Shown here: positions 1 through 9,075 of the stretch, one piece after another
Layout of the letters: every line of letters begins with the position of its first letter
How positions within the stretch are numbered: position 1 is the first letter of the stretch
Assembly (NCBI RefSeq): GCF_037658235.1
Contig: NZ_JBBJLN010000001.1
Location: 372,001 to 436,000 of the forward strand
DNA: 64,000 nt
Source: Yunchengibacter salinarum
Lineage (GTDB): Bacteria > Pseudomonadota > Alphaproteobacteria > Sphingomonadales > Kordiimonadaceae
Direction of reading: 5' to 3'
Notes under the pieces: model-generated
What the model was told of the DNA's origin: nothing
Seen by the model: only the letters and a program-made list of their open reading frames with translations
Databases searched by the model: none
Made by a program: the position numbers and the translations under genes

Positions 1-771
1 GTCATAGGCGGTCAATCTGCGGATCGGGTCGCTGACCGCTTCGGCCATCGGGGGATAATCCTGAAGGCGCGCCACCTCCGCCCCGGCGCGATTCACCGCC
101 ATGGTGAAGGCCCGCTCCACCTGGTCGCCATATCGCCCCGCCGGAATAAGGGCGGCGAACCGTTCATGGCCGCGTTCCACCGCATAGCGCACCACCCGCG
201 CCACTTCCTGTTCCGGCGCAAATCCGAACACATAGCGGCCCGGCGCGGCGATGGAACGGTCATTAGACAGGCCGATCACCGGAATGCCGCGCGCCGCCAC
301 CATTTCATCCGCCGCCACCACATTATTGGCGAACAATGGTCCGATAATCAGATCCGCCCCGGCATTAAGGGCATTAAGCGCCTGTTCCCGCGTACGATCC
401 CGCTCTCCCGCCGTATCGAAAGGCAGCAACACAAGCCGGGGATCATAGGCTTCGAACAGGGCCATGCTGGCCGCATTGAGCAGGGCCTGCCCGGTGGATG
501 CCTGATCGCCGCTGAGCGGCAGCAAAAGGGCAATGCGCACCTTTTCGTCTTCCGGCGCCCGATCCGGCAAGGGCGACAGAACGGGGCGGCTGTCCTCCAC
601 CGGGGCGGGTGCCTCCTGCCGGGGTTGCTGCACCCGTGTTTCCGGCGCGGGCTGGCGCGTGGTCTGGCCACCACAGCCCGCCAGCATCAGGCCGACCAGC
701 ATGGTCAGCCCCACAGCCCTAAGCCGGAGCGGAAAGCGGTTTCTCGCGGGATGTATGGACGCGTGCCTCAA
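1..771 (-). CDS. Penicillin-binding protein activator, LpoA-like lipoprotein (3' part beyond window)
   Basis: Partial: reading frame runs off the left edge. The N-terminus shows a lipobox (LMLAGC, Cys codon at 675-673), then a Pro/Gln-rich linker, then a periplasmic-binding fold opening with VRIALLLPLSG and containing GADLIIGPLF and IPVIGLSND. This is the Peripla_BP_6 pattern of LpoA-type activators, outer-membrane lipoproteins thought to stimulate class A PBPs. Start uncertain: ATG at 702 lacks a charged n-region, TTG at 771 gives a 33-residue signal peptide, ATG at 849 gives 59 residues before Cys; 771 is used. Divergent from rsmI-yraN; in E. coli lpoA (yraM) is likewise between yraL (rsmI) and yraN. 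Family is clear; a PBP1a-activating role here is inferred. Confidence 0.8.
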   Translation of the reverse strand, partial: MRHASIHPARNRFPLRLRAVGLTMLVGLMLAGCGGQTTRQPAPETRVQQPRQEAPAPVEDSRPVLSPLPDRAPEDEKVRIALLLPLSGDQASTGQALLNAASMALFEAYDPRLVLLPFDTAGERDRTREQALNALNAGADLIIGPLFANNVVAADEMVAARGIPVIGLSNDRSIAAPGRYVFGFAPEQEVARVVRYAVERGHERFAALIPAGRYGDQVERAFTMAVNRAGAEVARLQDYPPMAEAVSDPIRRLTAYD

Positions 772-926
772 AAACCTGCACCCTGCATCAAACGGTATCC
801 ACGCCGACCGCAACACGCGGCCCGGCGCCCATGACCCGAAAAGCCCCATCAACCTAGAGAGAGAGCGGCCCCGGTGCAAGGCGCAAGCCGCGCCATCAGG
901 CCACATCCCGCAACGGATTTTCGCCC

Positions 927-1823
927 ATGACCAAGCCGCAGGACACGCCCCCGGAAAATGACCCCCTGGAACACGGGCTCCTCGCGCCCGGTTTGTATAT
1001 CGTGGGCACGCCGATCGGCAATCTGGGCGATCTGAGCCCGCGCGGGCGGGACACCCTGGCCCGCGTGGATCGCATCGCCTGCGAGGATACCCGCGTCACC
1101 GGCAGGCTGACAGGATGGATCGGCAGCAAGGCCAGCCTCACGGCCTATCACGACCACAATGCCGCCCGCGTGCGGCCGGGCCTTCTGGCGGCACTGGCAC
1201 GGGAAGAACGGGTGGCGCTGGTGAGCGATGCGGGTATGCCGCTGATCTCCGACCCCGGTTACAAACTGGTGGCCGAGGCCCGCGCGGCGGGTCATCCGGT
1301 GCGCGTTGTGCCGGGGCCGAGCGCGGTAAGCAGCGCCCTGGCGCTGGCCGGGTTGCCCACGAATCGGTTCCTCTTCGCCGGGTTTCCGCCACCAAAGACC
1401 GCCGCCCGGCGGCGCTGGTACGCCGAGCAGGACCGGGCCAATGCCACCCTTGTGGTGTTTGAAAGCGCCAAGCGCGTCGCCGCCAGCCTGCAAGACGCTG
1501 CCGGGGCACTGGGAAACCGGCCCGTGGCGCTGTGTCGGGAAATCACCAAGCGGTTTGAAACCGTGCTGGAGGGTCGGCTGGATGATCTGACCGAACGGCT
1601 TGAGGCAAGCCCGGTCAAGGGGGAAATCGTGCTGGTGATCGCCCCTGCCCCCGAAAAGCCAACAGAAATCAGGCTGACCCCGGAAGGTATTCTGGAAAAG
1701 GCACTGGAAACCATGACGGTCAGTGCCGCGGCACGATTCACGGCGGAGCTGACCGGTCGGCCCCGCAAGGCGCTGTATCAAAGGGCGCTGGAAATCGCCG
1801 ATGACCCGGATACGGATGCATGA
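927..1823 (+). CDS. rsmI: 16S rRNA (cytidine-1402-2'-O)-methyltransferase RsmI
   Basis: 298 aa, the usual family length. The SAM-dependent tetrapyrrole-methylase fold is marked by GLYIVGTPIGNLGDL (residues 22-36) and CEDTR (52-56), followed by SDAGMPLISDPG and the EITKRFE segment. It 2'-O-methylates C1402 in the decoding centre of 16S rRNA. The stop overlaps the start of yraN by four bases (ATGA), so the two are translationally coupled. Confidence 0.96.
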   Translation: MTKPQDTPPENDPLEHGLLAPGLYIVGTPIGNLGDLSPRGRDTLARVDRIACEDTRVTGRLTGWIGSKASLTAYHDHNAARVRPGLLAALAREERVALVSDAGMPLISDPGYKLVAEARAAGHPVRVVPGPSAVSSALALAGLPTNRFLFAGFPPPKTAARRRWYAEQDRANATLVVFESAKRVAASLQDAAGALGNRPVALCREITKRFETVLEGRLDDLTERLEASPVKGEIVLVIAPAPEKPTEIRLTPEGILEKALETMTVSAAARFTAELTGRPRKALYQRALEIADDPDTDA

Positions 1824-2200
1824 GCACCGCAGACCGCCAGGCCCGCGCCCAAAAGGGCCAAAGGGCGGAACGCCAGGCCCGCTGGTGGCTCCGCCTGACC
1901 GGTCACCGGATTCTGGCGCGCAATTATCGCTGCAAGGTGGGGGAGGTGGACATCATCGCCCGCCCCTTGCGCCCCGGCGCTCCGCTGCTGGCGATCGAGG
2001 TGAAGGCGCGCGCCACGGAAAGCGCCGCCAGAGAGGCCGTCAGCCACCGGCAATGCCAGCGGATCGCCCGCGCCCTGCAACACTGGCAGAGCACGGCACC
2101 CGCCACTTTGCGGGGCCTGCCGGTGCGTTTCGACCTGATGGCCCTTGTGCCGGGCCGTCTGCCACGGCATATCAGGGACGCTTGGCGGATGCGGACCTGA
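1820..2200 (+). CDS. yraN: YraN family (UPF0102) nuclease-fold protein
   Basis: 126 aa, full length for UPF0102. Visible signatures: QKGQRAERQARWWL near the N-terminus, then ILARNYRCKVGEVDIIARP and LLAIEVKARA. The E-x-D ... E-x-K pattern resembles the restriction-endonuclease-like (Holliday-junction-resolvase-like) fold, but no cellular role is established for the family. Overlaps rsmI by four bases; this adjacency is conserved in many proteobacteria. Confidence 0.9.
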   Translation: MSTADRQARAQKGQRAERQARWWLRLTGHRILARNYRCKVGEVDIIARPLRPGAPLLAIEVKARATESAAREAVSHRQCQRIARALQHWQSTAPATLRGLPVRFDLMALVPGRLPRHIRDAWRMRT

Positions 2201-2236
2201 TGCCGCCGCCATGAGCCGATAACGGAAAGGACTGTC

Positions 2237-3196
2237 ATGACTGCCACAAACCGCCGCGTCGCCATTCAGATGGACCCCATGGAAAACATCAACATCGATG
2301 GGGACAGCACCTTTGTCCTGGCGCTGGAAGCACAGGCACGCGGCCATGCCCTGTGGCATTATCTACCCGGTGACCTGAGCTACCGGGAGGGTCGCGTGGT
2401 GGCCCGCGCCCGGCCACTCACCGTACAGCGGGAAAAAGGCAGCCATTTCACTTATGGCCCGGTTCAGACACTGGACCTGGAAACCGATCTGGATGTGATC
2501 CTGATGCGGCAGGACCCCCCCTTCGATATGAGCTATATCGCCGCAACCCATTTGCTGGATATGGTGCATCCGAAAACGCTGGTGGTGAATGACCCCACCC
2601 ATGTGCGCAATGCACCCGAAAAGCTGTTCACGCTGATGTTCCGGGACCTGATGCCGGAAACGCTGATCACCCGTAGCCTGGATGAAATCCGGGAATTTCG
2701 TGCCCGGCACGGGGAAATCATTCTGAAACCCCTGTTTGGCAAGGGCGGCGAAGGCGTCTTTCATCTGGATGAAACCGACAGCAATCTGGCCAGCCTGTTG
2801 GAAATGTTCACCCTGCACAGCCGGGAACCCGTTATGGTTCAACGCTTTTTGAAGGAAGTGCGCGGGGGCGACAAACGCATCATATTGGTGGACGGCGAAC
2901 CCGCCGGGGCCGTGAACCGTGTTCCGGCGGACGGCGAAGTGCGTTCAAACCTGGTGGTGGGGGGCCGTGCCGAGAAATCCAGCCTGACCGACCGGGAACT
3001 GGAAATCTGCCGGACCATCGGCCCCGACCTGAAGAAACGCGGCCTGATATTTGTCGGCATTGACGTGATCGGCGGCTGGCTGACCGAGATCAATGTTACC
3101 TCGCCCACGGGCCTGCAATCCATCAATGGCTTTGACGGCGTGCGGCTGGAGGCCGATATCTGGACAGCAATCGAGAGAAAGCTGGAAAGCACCTGA
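2237..3196 (+). CDS. gshB: Glutathione synthetase
   Basis: 319 aa; ATP-grasp enzyme joining gamma-glutamylcysteine and glycine. The N-terminal domain begins RRVAIQMDPMENINIDGDST, the classic GshB opening; LMRQDPPFDMSYI, LKPLFGKGGEGVFHLD (glycine-rich nucleotide loop) and the C-terminal TEINVTSPTG (Mg/ATP ligands) are all present. AAAGGAC about 8 bases before the ATG is a good ribosome site. Third gene of the rsmI-yraN-gshB run; convergent with parB. Confidence 0.97.
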   Translation: MTATNRRVAIQMDPMENINIDGDSTFVLALEAQARGHALWHYLPGDLSYREGRVVARARPLTVQREKGSHFTYGPVQTLDLETDLDVILMRQDPPFDMSYIAATHLLDMVHPKTLVVNDPTHVRNAPEKLFTLMFRDLMPETLITRSLDEIREFRARHGEIILKPLFGKGGEGVFHLDETDSNLASLLEMFTLHSREPVMVQRFLKEVRGGDKRIILVDGEPAGAVNRVPADGEVRSNLVVGGRAEKSSLTDRELEICRTIGPDLKKRGLIFVGIDVIGGWLTEINVTSPTGLQSINGFDGVRLEADIWTAIERKLEST

Positions 3197-3215
3197 ATAT
3201 TATCCGGGTAATATC
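3196..3215. terminator. Weak hairpin between convergent gshB and parB
   Basis: ATATTA at 3197-3202 and TAATAT at 3209-3214 form a short perfect stem with a six-base loop directly after the gshB stop. It is AT-rich with no U-tract, so a weak bidirectional terminator at best. Confidence 0.25.
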
Positions 3216-3243
3216 GGCTGAGACGACTTTATACGGTGAATGG

Positions 3244-4149
3244 CTATATCCCGCAGACCCCCAGCTTGGCGCATAGCGCATCAAGCTGGTCCAGCGTGTC
3301 ATAGCCAAGGGTGAGCGTGCCACCATCATCGCCGTGCCGGATGTTCACGCGCACGCCGGTGGCCGCGGCGATGTCTTTTTCCAGTGCGACGGTATCCGCA
3401 TCCTTGGCCGCCTGCCCGCCGGGGCGCGGCTCCCGTCGGCGCACGGGCGATCCCTTGGCCTCCCCCGCCAGCTTTTCGGTCTGCCGCACGCTCAGCCCGT
3501 CCGCCACCACTTTTTTCGCCAAGGCATCCGGGTCCGTCGCACCAATAAGCGCCCGCGCGTGGCCCATGCTCAAGGCCCCCTGATCCACCAGGGCGCGGAC
3601 ACTTTCGGGCAACCCCAGCAGACGCAGAAGATTGGCCACATGACTGCGGCTTTTCCCCACCACCTGCGCAACGTCCGCCTGATTATGGCCGAAATCATCA
3701 ATCAGGCGCTGATAGGCGCTGGCTTCTTCCATGGGGGTCAGGTTCTGGCGCTGGATATTCTCGATAATGCCGATTTGCAACACATCGGCGTCGTCCAACT
3801 CCTGCACCACCACGGGCACATCATGTACCGCCGCCTTTTGCGCCGCACGCCAGCGACGCTCCCCGGCGACGATCTGGTAGCGTCCACCATCCAATGGCCG
3901 CACCAGAACCGGTTGCAGCAGCCCTTTTTCCTTGATCGAGCGCGCCAGGTCTTCGAGGGCCTCCGCGTCAAAGGACTGGCGCGGCTGATGGGGGTTGCGC
4001 TCCAACAGGCCAATGGGAAGCTGCCGGGGATGCAGACCCTCCGCCGCCAGAGCATCCTGATCGGGCGCGGTGGTATCCCCCGTTTCACGATCATCCACCA
4101 TCAGCGCGGACAAACCACGCCCCAGACCTTTTTTACGCTTCGTGGCCAT
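3244..4149 (-). CDS. parB: Chromosome partitioning protein ParB (CTPase, parS-binding)
   Basis: 301 aa. N-terminal KKGLGRGLSALM is the ParA-interacting segment typical of chromosomal ParB; IERNPHQPR-type box I is followed by the GERRWRA CTP-binding motif at 96-102, then a helix-turn-helix (GKSRSHVANLLRLLGLP) that reads parS, a linker, and a C-terminal dimerisation domain. Immediately downstream of parA in the same direction (27-base gap). Three parS sites lie within 5 kb upstream. Confidence 0.98.
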   Translation of the reverse strand: MATKRKKGLGRGLSALMVDDRETGDTTAPDQDALAAEGLHPRQLPIGLLERNPHQPRQSFDAEALEDLARSIKEKGLLQPVLVRPLDGGRYQIVAGERRWRAAQKAAVHDVPVVVQELDDADVLQIGIIENIQRQNLTPMEEASAYQRLIDDFGHNQADVAQVVGKSRSHVANLLRLLGLPESVRALVDQGALSMGHARALIGATDPDALAKKVVADGLSVRQTEKLAGEAKGSPVRRREPRPGGQAAKDADTVALEKDIAAATGVRVNIRHGDDGGTLTLGYDTLDQLDALCAKLGVCGI

Positions 4150-4176
4150 GTCAGATATACCTTTATTTACAATAGT

Positions 4177-4974
4177 TTATGCAGCCTGTTCCCGGTGGCG
4201 ACCCAATATTTCGCGGGCCAGCCGAATATAGGCCTGACTGCCGGGGCAGCGATAATCATACAGCAGAGCCGGTTTGCCATGGCTGGGAGCCTCGGAGATG
4301 CGCACATTGCGCGGAATCACCGTTTCATAAACCTGATCGCCCAGAAAACCCCGCACATCCTCCGCCACCTGAACGGACAGATTGTTCCGACCATCATACA
4401 TGGTCAGCACCACCCCCTCCACGACCAGTTGCGGATTCAGCCCGGCCTGTACCTGCTCCACCGTGCGGAGCAGAAGACTCAACCCCTCCAGCGCATAGAA
4501 CTCACATTGAAGGGGCACGAGAACACTGTTCGCGGCCACCAGCGCGTTGATCGTCAACAGTGACAGCGATGGCGGGCAATCGATCAGGATAAAATCATAA
4601 TCCGCCGCCACACCTGCCTGTTCCAGCGCATATTGCAGGCGGAAATTGCGATGGCGCATTTCGGCCAGTTCCAGATCCGCGCCGGAAAGATCCACCGTGC
4701 TGGGCACCACATCCAGTCCGGGTACGCCACTGTCCGCCAGCGCCTGTTGCAGGGGCGCGGCCCCAAGAACCACGTCATAACTGGTGATTTCCCGCGCCGT
4801 GCGATCAATCCCGAAGCCGGTGCTGGCGTTGCCCTGCGGGTCCAGATCGATGATGAGAACCCGCTTCTTGGCGGCGCACAAGGCGGTGGCAAGATTGATG
4901 GCCGTGGTGGTCTTACCCACGCCACCCTTCTGGTTGACCACCGCGATGATGCGGGCCTTTGCCCTGTCAGGCAT
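4177..4974 (-). CDS. parA: Chromosome partitioning ATPase ParA
   Basis: 265 aa from the ATG at 4974. Deviant Walker A KGGVGKTT at residues 16-23, LDPQGNAS (A'), and the FILIDCPPSL Walker B. Drives segregation of ParB-parS complexes. An in-frame ATG exists 15 bases upstream (4989), but a GGGGGA ribosome site lies six bases before the 4974 ATG and none precedes 4989, so the inner start is preferred. Operon with parB; rsmG ends 101 bases upstream with a parS site between. Confidence 0.97.
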   Translation of the reverse strand: MPDRAKARIIAVVNQKGGVGKTTTAINLATALCAAKKRVLIIDLDPQGNASTGFGIDRTAREITSYDVVLGAAPLQQALADSGVPGLDVVPSTVDLSGADLELAEMRHRNFRLQYALEQAGVAADYDFILIDCPPSLSLLTINALVAANSVLVPLQCEFYALEGLSLLLRTVEQVQAGLNPQLVVEGVVLTMYDGRNNLSVQVAEDVRGFLGDQVYETVIPRNVRISEAPSHGKPALLYDYRCPGSQAYIRLAREILGRHREQAA

Positions 4975-5047
4975 AGAATATCCCCCCATTTTGTGCGCCC
5001 ACGGAAGTGGGCTTCATGCGCCCCGAAAAGCGTTTCAGACGGATCAA

Positions 5048-5063
5048 TGTTTCACGTGGAACA
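5048..5063. promoter_or_regulatory. parS: parS site (one mismatch)
   Basis: TGTTTCACGTGGAACA, 15 of 16 matches to the consensus palindrome TGTTTCACGTGAAACA. It lies in the gap between rsmG and parA, so it may double as an operator for the parAB promoter. Confidence 0.9.
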
Positions 5064-5075
5064 TGAAACACGGGC

Positions 5076-5720
5076 CTATGAGTGGGCGGCAACCCCCGTC
5101 AGGTCCAGTATTACGCCCGATGGATCACTCAGGCTGGCATGTCGCTGCACTGATACTTTCCAATAGCGGCGCGCATGGGTCAATTCCTCTTCTGCCCTGG
5201 CCCCTTTCAAAAACAGGCATCTGGTCCCTTCATCGCAGAAAGGTTCTGCCCATTCCAGAAGTTGGGCCAGATCAGAACAGGCCCTGCTGATCACCACATC
5301 CACCGGAAACGGCGTTAATTCTTCGAATCGCGCCATATGAATCCGGGCATCCACCCCGGTTTCCCGGCAAACCTGACGCATAAAGGCGCCTTTTTTGGCA
5401 TTGGCCTCAACACTATGCAGTTGGATCGGCGCCAGCATAGCCATGACCAGTCCCGGAAATCCGGCGCCGCTACCGATATCCAACACACGCAAGGGCGCCC
5501 CCCTATCCGCCGGCAACAAAGGAACCAGTTGCGCGGAATCGAGAAAGTGCCGCTCCGCCATGTTATCCAGTGATCCGTTCGCCACGAGATTTTTCGCCTT
5601 TTGCCATTTTTGCAAAAGACTGCCATAGCGCATCAGGGTCTCAGCCTGCGCCGCGGTCACAGGACAGGCGCGGCGCACCATGTCAGGAATGGCGGCGACC
5701 GGGTCTCCGGCGGTGCTCAT
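5076..5720 (-). CDS. rsmG: 16S rRNA (guanine-527-N7)-methyltransferase RsmG
   Basis: 214 aa; SAM-binding VLDIGSGAGFPGLVMAM, upstream KWQKAKNLVANGS and the ERHFLDSAQL segment are diagnostic. Loss of this enzyme in other bacteria gives low-level streptomycin resistance. Its ATG overlaps the mnmG stop by four bases, preserving the old gidA-gidB pairing. Confidence 0.97.
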   Translation of the reverse strand: MSTAGDPVAAIPDMVRRACPVTAAQAETLMRYGSLLQKWQKAKNLVANGSLDNMAERHFLDSAQLVPLLPADRGAPLRVLDIGSGAGFPGLVMAMLAPIQLHSVEANAKKGAFMRQVCRETGVDARIHMARFEELTPFPVDVVISRACSDLAQLLEWAEPFCDEGTRCLFLKGARAEEELTHARRYWKVSVQRHASLSDPSGVILDLTGVAAHS

Positions 5721-7576
5721 GCAGCCGTCCGTTTCCTGATATGACTGAGCAGCACGCTCAGGGCCGCGGGGGTCACCCCGGCAATGCGGGATGCGGCGCC
5801 GAGCGTCTCCGGCCTCGCCTCGCGGAATTTTTCCTTCAATTCGTTGGAAAGGCCGCTCACCGCGTCAAAATCCAGATTGGCCGGAATCACCAGATTTTCA
5901 TCCTTGCGGAACGCCTCAATATCCCGGCGTTGCCGGTCAAGATAGGTTTTGTACATGGCATCGATTTCCAATTGCCGGGCGATGGGCTCCGCCACCTCGC
6001 CAAGCTCTCCGGGCCATATGCCAGCCAATGTGGCGAAATCGATATCCGGGAAAGCCAGCAGGGTTTCCCCGTTTCGCCGCACGCCATCCTGATTCAGATT
6101 CAGGCCGTGGCGTGTTGCCTCCGTTGGCGTCAGGCTGAGGGCACACAGCCTGGCCCGCGCATCTTCCAATGCCACGTGTTTCGCGGAAAAATGCGCCCAG
6201 CGATCTTCACCGACCAGCCCGACCCCGTGGCCGAGGGGCGTCAAGCGCTGATCCGCATTATCCGCCCGCAGCAACAGGCGATATTCCGCCCGGCTGGTGA
6301 ACATGCGATAAGGCTCCCGCGCGCCCTGTGTGATCAGGTCGTCAATCATCACGCCCATATAGCCATCGGCCCGGTCCACATAAAAAGGGGCCGCGCCCCT
6401 TGCCGCCAACGCCGCATTGGCGCCCGCGATCAGGCCCTGTGCCGCGGCTTCTTCATATCCCGTGGTGCCGTTGATCTGCCCCGCCAGATACAGGCCGGGC
6501 ATGGCGCGCACTTGCAGGGCGCGGTCCAACTCTCGCGGGTCCACATAATCATATTCGATGGCATAGCCCGGTTGCAGGAGACGCACCTGTTCCAGACCCG
6601 GAATGGTGCGGATGAACGCTTCCTGCACGTCTTCCGGCAGGCTGGTGGAAATGCCATTGGGATACACCGTGTGGTCGTCCAGCCCTTCCGGCTCCAGAAA
6701 GATCTGATGGCTGTCCTTGTCCGCGAAACGAACCACCTTGTCCTCGATGCTTGGGCAATAGCGCGGCCCGCTGCTGTCGATCTGTCCGCTATACATCGGC
6801 GCGCGGTGCAGGTTATCCCGGATGATGGCATGGGTTTCCGGCGTGGTGCGGGTGATATGGCACGCCACCTGCGGCACGGTGATCCTGTGGGTCAGAAAGG
6901 AAAACGGCACCGGTTCCGCATCGGCTTCCTGCGGCGTGCAGCGGGACCAGTCAATACTGCGGCCATCCAGGCGAGCGGGGGTGCCGGTTTTCAGCCGCCC
7001 CAGGCGAAGGCCGCCGGTTTCCAACCGCTCGGACAAGCCATAGGCGGGCGCATCGCCCACACGGCCCGCCGGTATCTGCCGCTCCCCCATATGGATCAGG
7101 CCACGCAAAAATGTGCCGGTGGTCAGAACCACACGGCCCGCCCATAGCTGTTCCCCGCTTTCAAGACAAACCCCGGCCAACCGATCACCACCGTCCATGA
7201 TCAGATCATTCACCGCGCCTTCTTTCAGGGTCAGATGGTCACATCCGGCAAGATGGTTCTGCATGGCCTGACGATACAATTTCCGGTCGGATTGGGTGCG
7301 CGGCCCTTGCACCGCAGGGCCCTTGCGCCGATTGAGCAACCGGAACTGAATGCCTGACTCGTCGGCCACCCGCCCCATCAGGCCATCCAGCGCATCAATT
7401 TCCCGAACCAGGTGCCCCTTGCCCAGGCCGCCTATCGCCGGATTGCAGGACATGGCGCCGATGGTATCCAGCTTGTGCGTAACAAGGCACGTGCGGACAC
7501 CGACGCGCGCGGCGGCAGCGGCGGCTTCCGCACCGGCATGGCCCCCACCAATAATGATGACCTGATAATCCGTCAT
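5717..7576 (-). CDS. mnmG: tRNA uridine-34 5-carboxymethylaminomethyl modification enzyme MnmG (GidA)
   Basis: 619 aa, full length. FAD-binding GGGHAGAEAAAAAARVG at the N-terminus, SCNPAIGGLGKGHLVREIDALDG (redox cysteine loop), RLKTGTPARL, and the C-terminal helical domain ending VTPAALSVLLSHIRKR. With MnmE it builds (c)mnm5U at the wobble base of tRNAs. Second gene after mnmE in a minus-strand group. Confidence 0.98.
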   Translation of the reverse strand: MTDYQVIIIGGGHAGAEAAAAAARVGVRTCLVTHKLDTIGAMSCNPAIGGLGKGHLVREIDALDGLMGRVADESGIQFRLLNRRKGPAVQGPRTQSDRKLYRQAMQNHLAGCDHLTLKEGAVNDLIMDGGDRLAGVCLESGEQLWAGRVVLTTGTFLRGLIHMGERQIPAGRVGDAPAYGLSERLETGGLRLGRLKTGTPARLDGRSIDWSRCTPQEADAEPVPFSFLTHRITVPQVACHITRTTPETHAIIRDNLHRAPMYSGQIDSSGPRYCPSIEDKVVRFADKDSHQIFLEPEGLDDHTVYPNGISTSLPEDVQEAFIRTIPGLEQVRLLQPGYAIEYDYVDPRELDRALQVRAMPGLYLAGQINGTTGYEEAAAQGLIAGANAALAARGAAPFYVDRADGYMGVMIDDLITQGAREPYRMFTSRAEYRLLLRADNADQRLTPLGHGVGLVGEDRWAHFSAKHVALEDARARLCALSLTPTEATRHGLNLNQDGVRRNGETLLAFPDIDFATLAGIWPGELGEVAEPIARQLEIDAMYKTYLDRQRRDIEAFRKDENLVIPANLDFDAVSGLSNELKEKFREARPETLGAASRIAGVTPAALSVLLSHIRKRTAA

Positions 7577-7674
7577 GACGCACCCTTGAGCAATGAAATC
7601 CGGCCCAGTGTTTCTGGATGGGGTCTATAGGGCCATTGGGGCCATAAGTCAAAGAACCACGGTGAAAGTGGGCA

Positions 7675-7690
7675 TGTTTCACGTGAAACA
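7675..7690. promoter_or_regulatory. parS: parS site (perfect)
   Basis: TGTTTCACGTGAAACA, a perfect 16-base palindrome, extended by CA/TG to 20 bases (7673-7692). It sits in the mnmE-mnmG gap about 6.3 kb from oriC and is the best candidate for the primary ParB loading site. Confidence 0.96.
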
Positions 7691-7710
7691 TGCGGCGCGG
7701 GGAACACGCC

Positions 7711-9069
7711 TTACTTACCAATGCAGAATTCGCTGAATACCTTGTCCAGCATATCTTCCACACCGACCCGCCCGGTGATCCGGCCCAATGCCCGAGACGC
7801 CAACCGCACATCTTCCGCCGCCAAGACCGGGTCCTGATCCGCCATGGCATCGAAACGGGTGAGATGTTCAATGGCATCCGTAACCGCCTGCGCATGTCGC
7901 TGCCTTGTGAGAGGAACCGCTTCCGCGCCGCCAAGCATCATGGACACCCGCGCTTCCAAAAGCGCCTGCAATGTTTCCATGCCCTCCCCCGTCTCGGCGG
8001 ACAGCGCCACGGAAGGGGTCCAGGGGCTGTCATGTTCCACGTGAAACACATCAACGCGATCTTTTTGCGTCACCACCAACAGGGAGCGGTCATCGATGAA
8101 GGCCGCAGTCTCGCTATCCTCCCCGGCACAAAAGGCATCCCAGCAATCCGCGCGCACCAGTATCAACTTCAGGTCCGCTTGCTCCGCCCGTTCGCGGGCC
8201 CGGCGTATACCCTCCCGCTCCACCGCTCCGCCGCCTTCGCGAAGCCCTGCCGTATCCACCAGCCGCACCGGATAACCGCCAAGGTCCATCTGCACATCCA
8301 GAACGTCGCGGGTGGTACCGGCCTCGGTGGTAACGATGGCCACATCGCTTTGGGCCAATCGGTTCATCAGGGTGGACTTTCCGGCATTGGGCGCCCCCAG
8401 AAGAACGATACGAAAGCCATCCCTGAGCGTCCGACCGCGCGCACCATCCGCCAGATGCCGGGCCATTTCGTTCCTGAGAACTCCGAGTTCGGGCCGTACC
8501 GCCGCACCGATGCCTTCGGGCAAATCCTCATCCGGGAAATCAATATCCGCTTCCAGCCGGGCCAGTGCCTGCATCAGCCGCTCCCGCCAGCCCTCATACA
8601 AGCGCCGCAGCACGCCATCCATCTGGCGAAGCGCCTGTTCCTTCTGCGCCGCCGTCTGGGCCTGTATCAGATCACCCAACCCTTCCACTTCGGTCAGATC
8701 GAGCCGTCCGTTATCAAAAGCCCGACGGGAAAATTCCCCCGGTTCCGCCATCCGGCAGCCCGATTGCCGTGAGAGCGTCGCCAGAACGCCCTCCACCACC
8801 GCGCGGCCCCCATGCACATGAAGCTCCACCACATCCTCTCCGGTGAAGCTGTGCGGCCCCGGAAAGGTCAGCACCAGGGCTTCGTCCAGCCGCGTCCCCG
8901 TATCCGGATCAATCAGTCGCCGCAGGGTCGCCCGGCGCGGATCGGGCCTTGGCTTGCCGGGGCACAGCCCATCCAATGTGGAAAGCGCCCGTGGGCCACT
9001 CAGGCGCAGAACCGCCACACCACCGATACCCGGCCCGCTGCTGAGCGCAAAAATCGTGTCATCCATCAC
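7711..9069 (-). CDS. mnmE: tRNA modification GTPase MnmE (TrmE)
   Basis: 452 aa. N-terminal formyl-THF-binding domain (DTIFALSSGPGIGGVAVLRLSG), inserted G domain with P-loop GAPNAGKSTLMN and switch region TTEAGTTRD, and the universal C-terminal CIGK. Partner of MnmG. The codons for VFHVEH in the G domain carry a near-perfect parS site, so DNA-level constraint is superimposed on the coding sequence. Confidence 0.98.
   Translation of the reverse strand: MMDDTIFALSSGPGIGGVAVLRLSGPRALSTLDGLCPGKPRPDPRRATLRRLIDPDTGTRLDEALVLTFPGPHSFTGEDVVELHVHGGRAVVEGVLATLSRQSGCRMAEPGEFSRRAFDNGRLDLTEVEGLGDLIQAQTAAQKEQALRQMDGVLRRLYEGWRERLMQALARLEADIDFPDEDLPEGIGAAVRPELGVLRNEMARHLADGARGRTLRDGFRIVLLGAPNAGKSTLMNRLAQSDVAIVTTEAGTTRDVLDVQMDLGGYPVRLVDTAGLREGGGAVEREGIRRARERAEQADLKLILVRADCWDAFCAGEDSETAAFIDDRSLLVVTQKDRVDVFHVEHDSPWTPSVALSAETGEGMETLQALLEARVSMMLGGAEAVPLTRQRHAQAVTDAIEHLTRFDAMADQDPVLAAEDVRLASRALGRITGRVGVEDMLDKVFSEFCIGK
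8033..8048. promoter_or_regulatory. parS: parS site inside mnmE (one mismatch)
   Basis: TGTTCCACGTGAAACA, exactly the reverse complement of the site at 5048-5063. It is embedded in the mnmE coding sequence and specifies the residues FHVEH. Confidence 0.88.
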
Positions 9070-9075
9070 GGGGCC

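Noticed and set aside
5061..5072. Second half-site ACATGAAACACG after the 5048 parS
   Set aside because: Only a half palindrome; insufficient for an independent parS.
5570..7147. 525-codon plus-strand frame over mnmG
   Set aside because: Shadow of mnmG; wholly antisense, no family resemblance.
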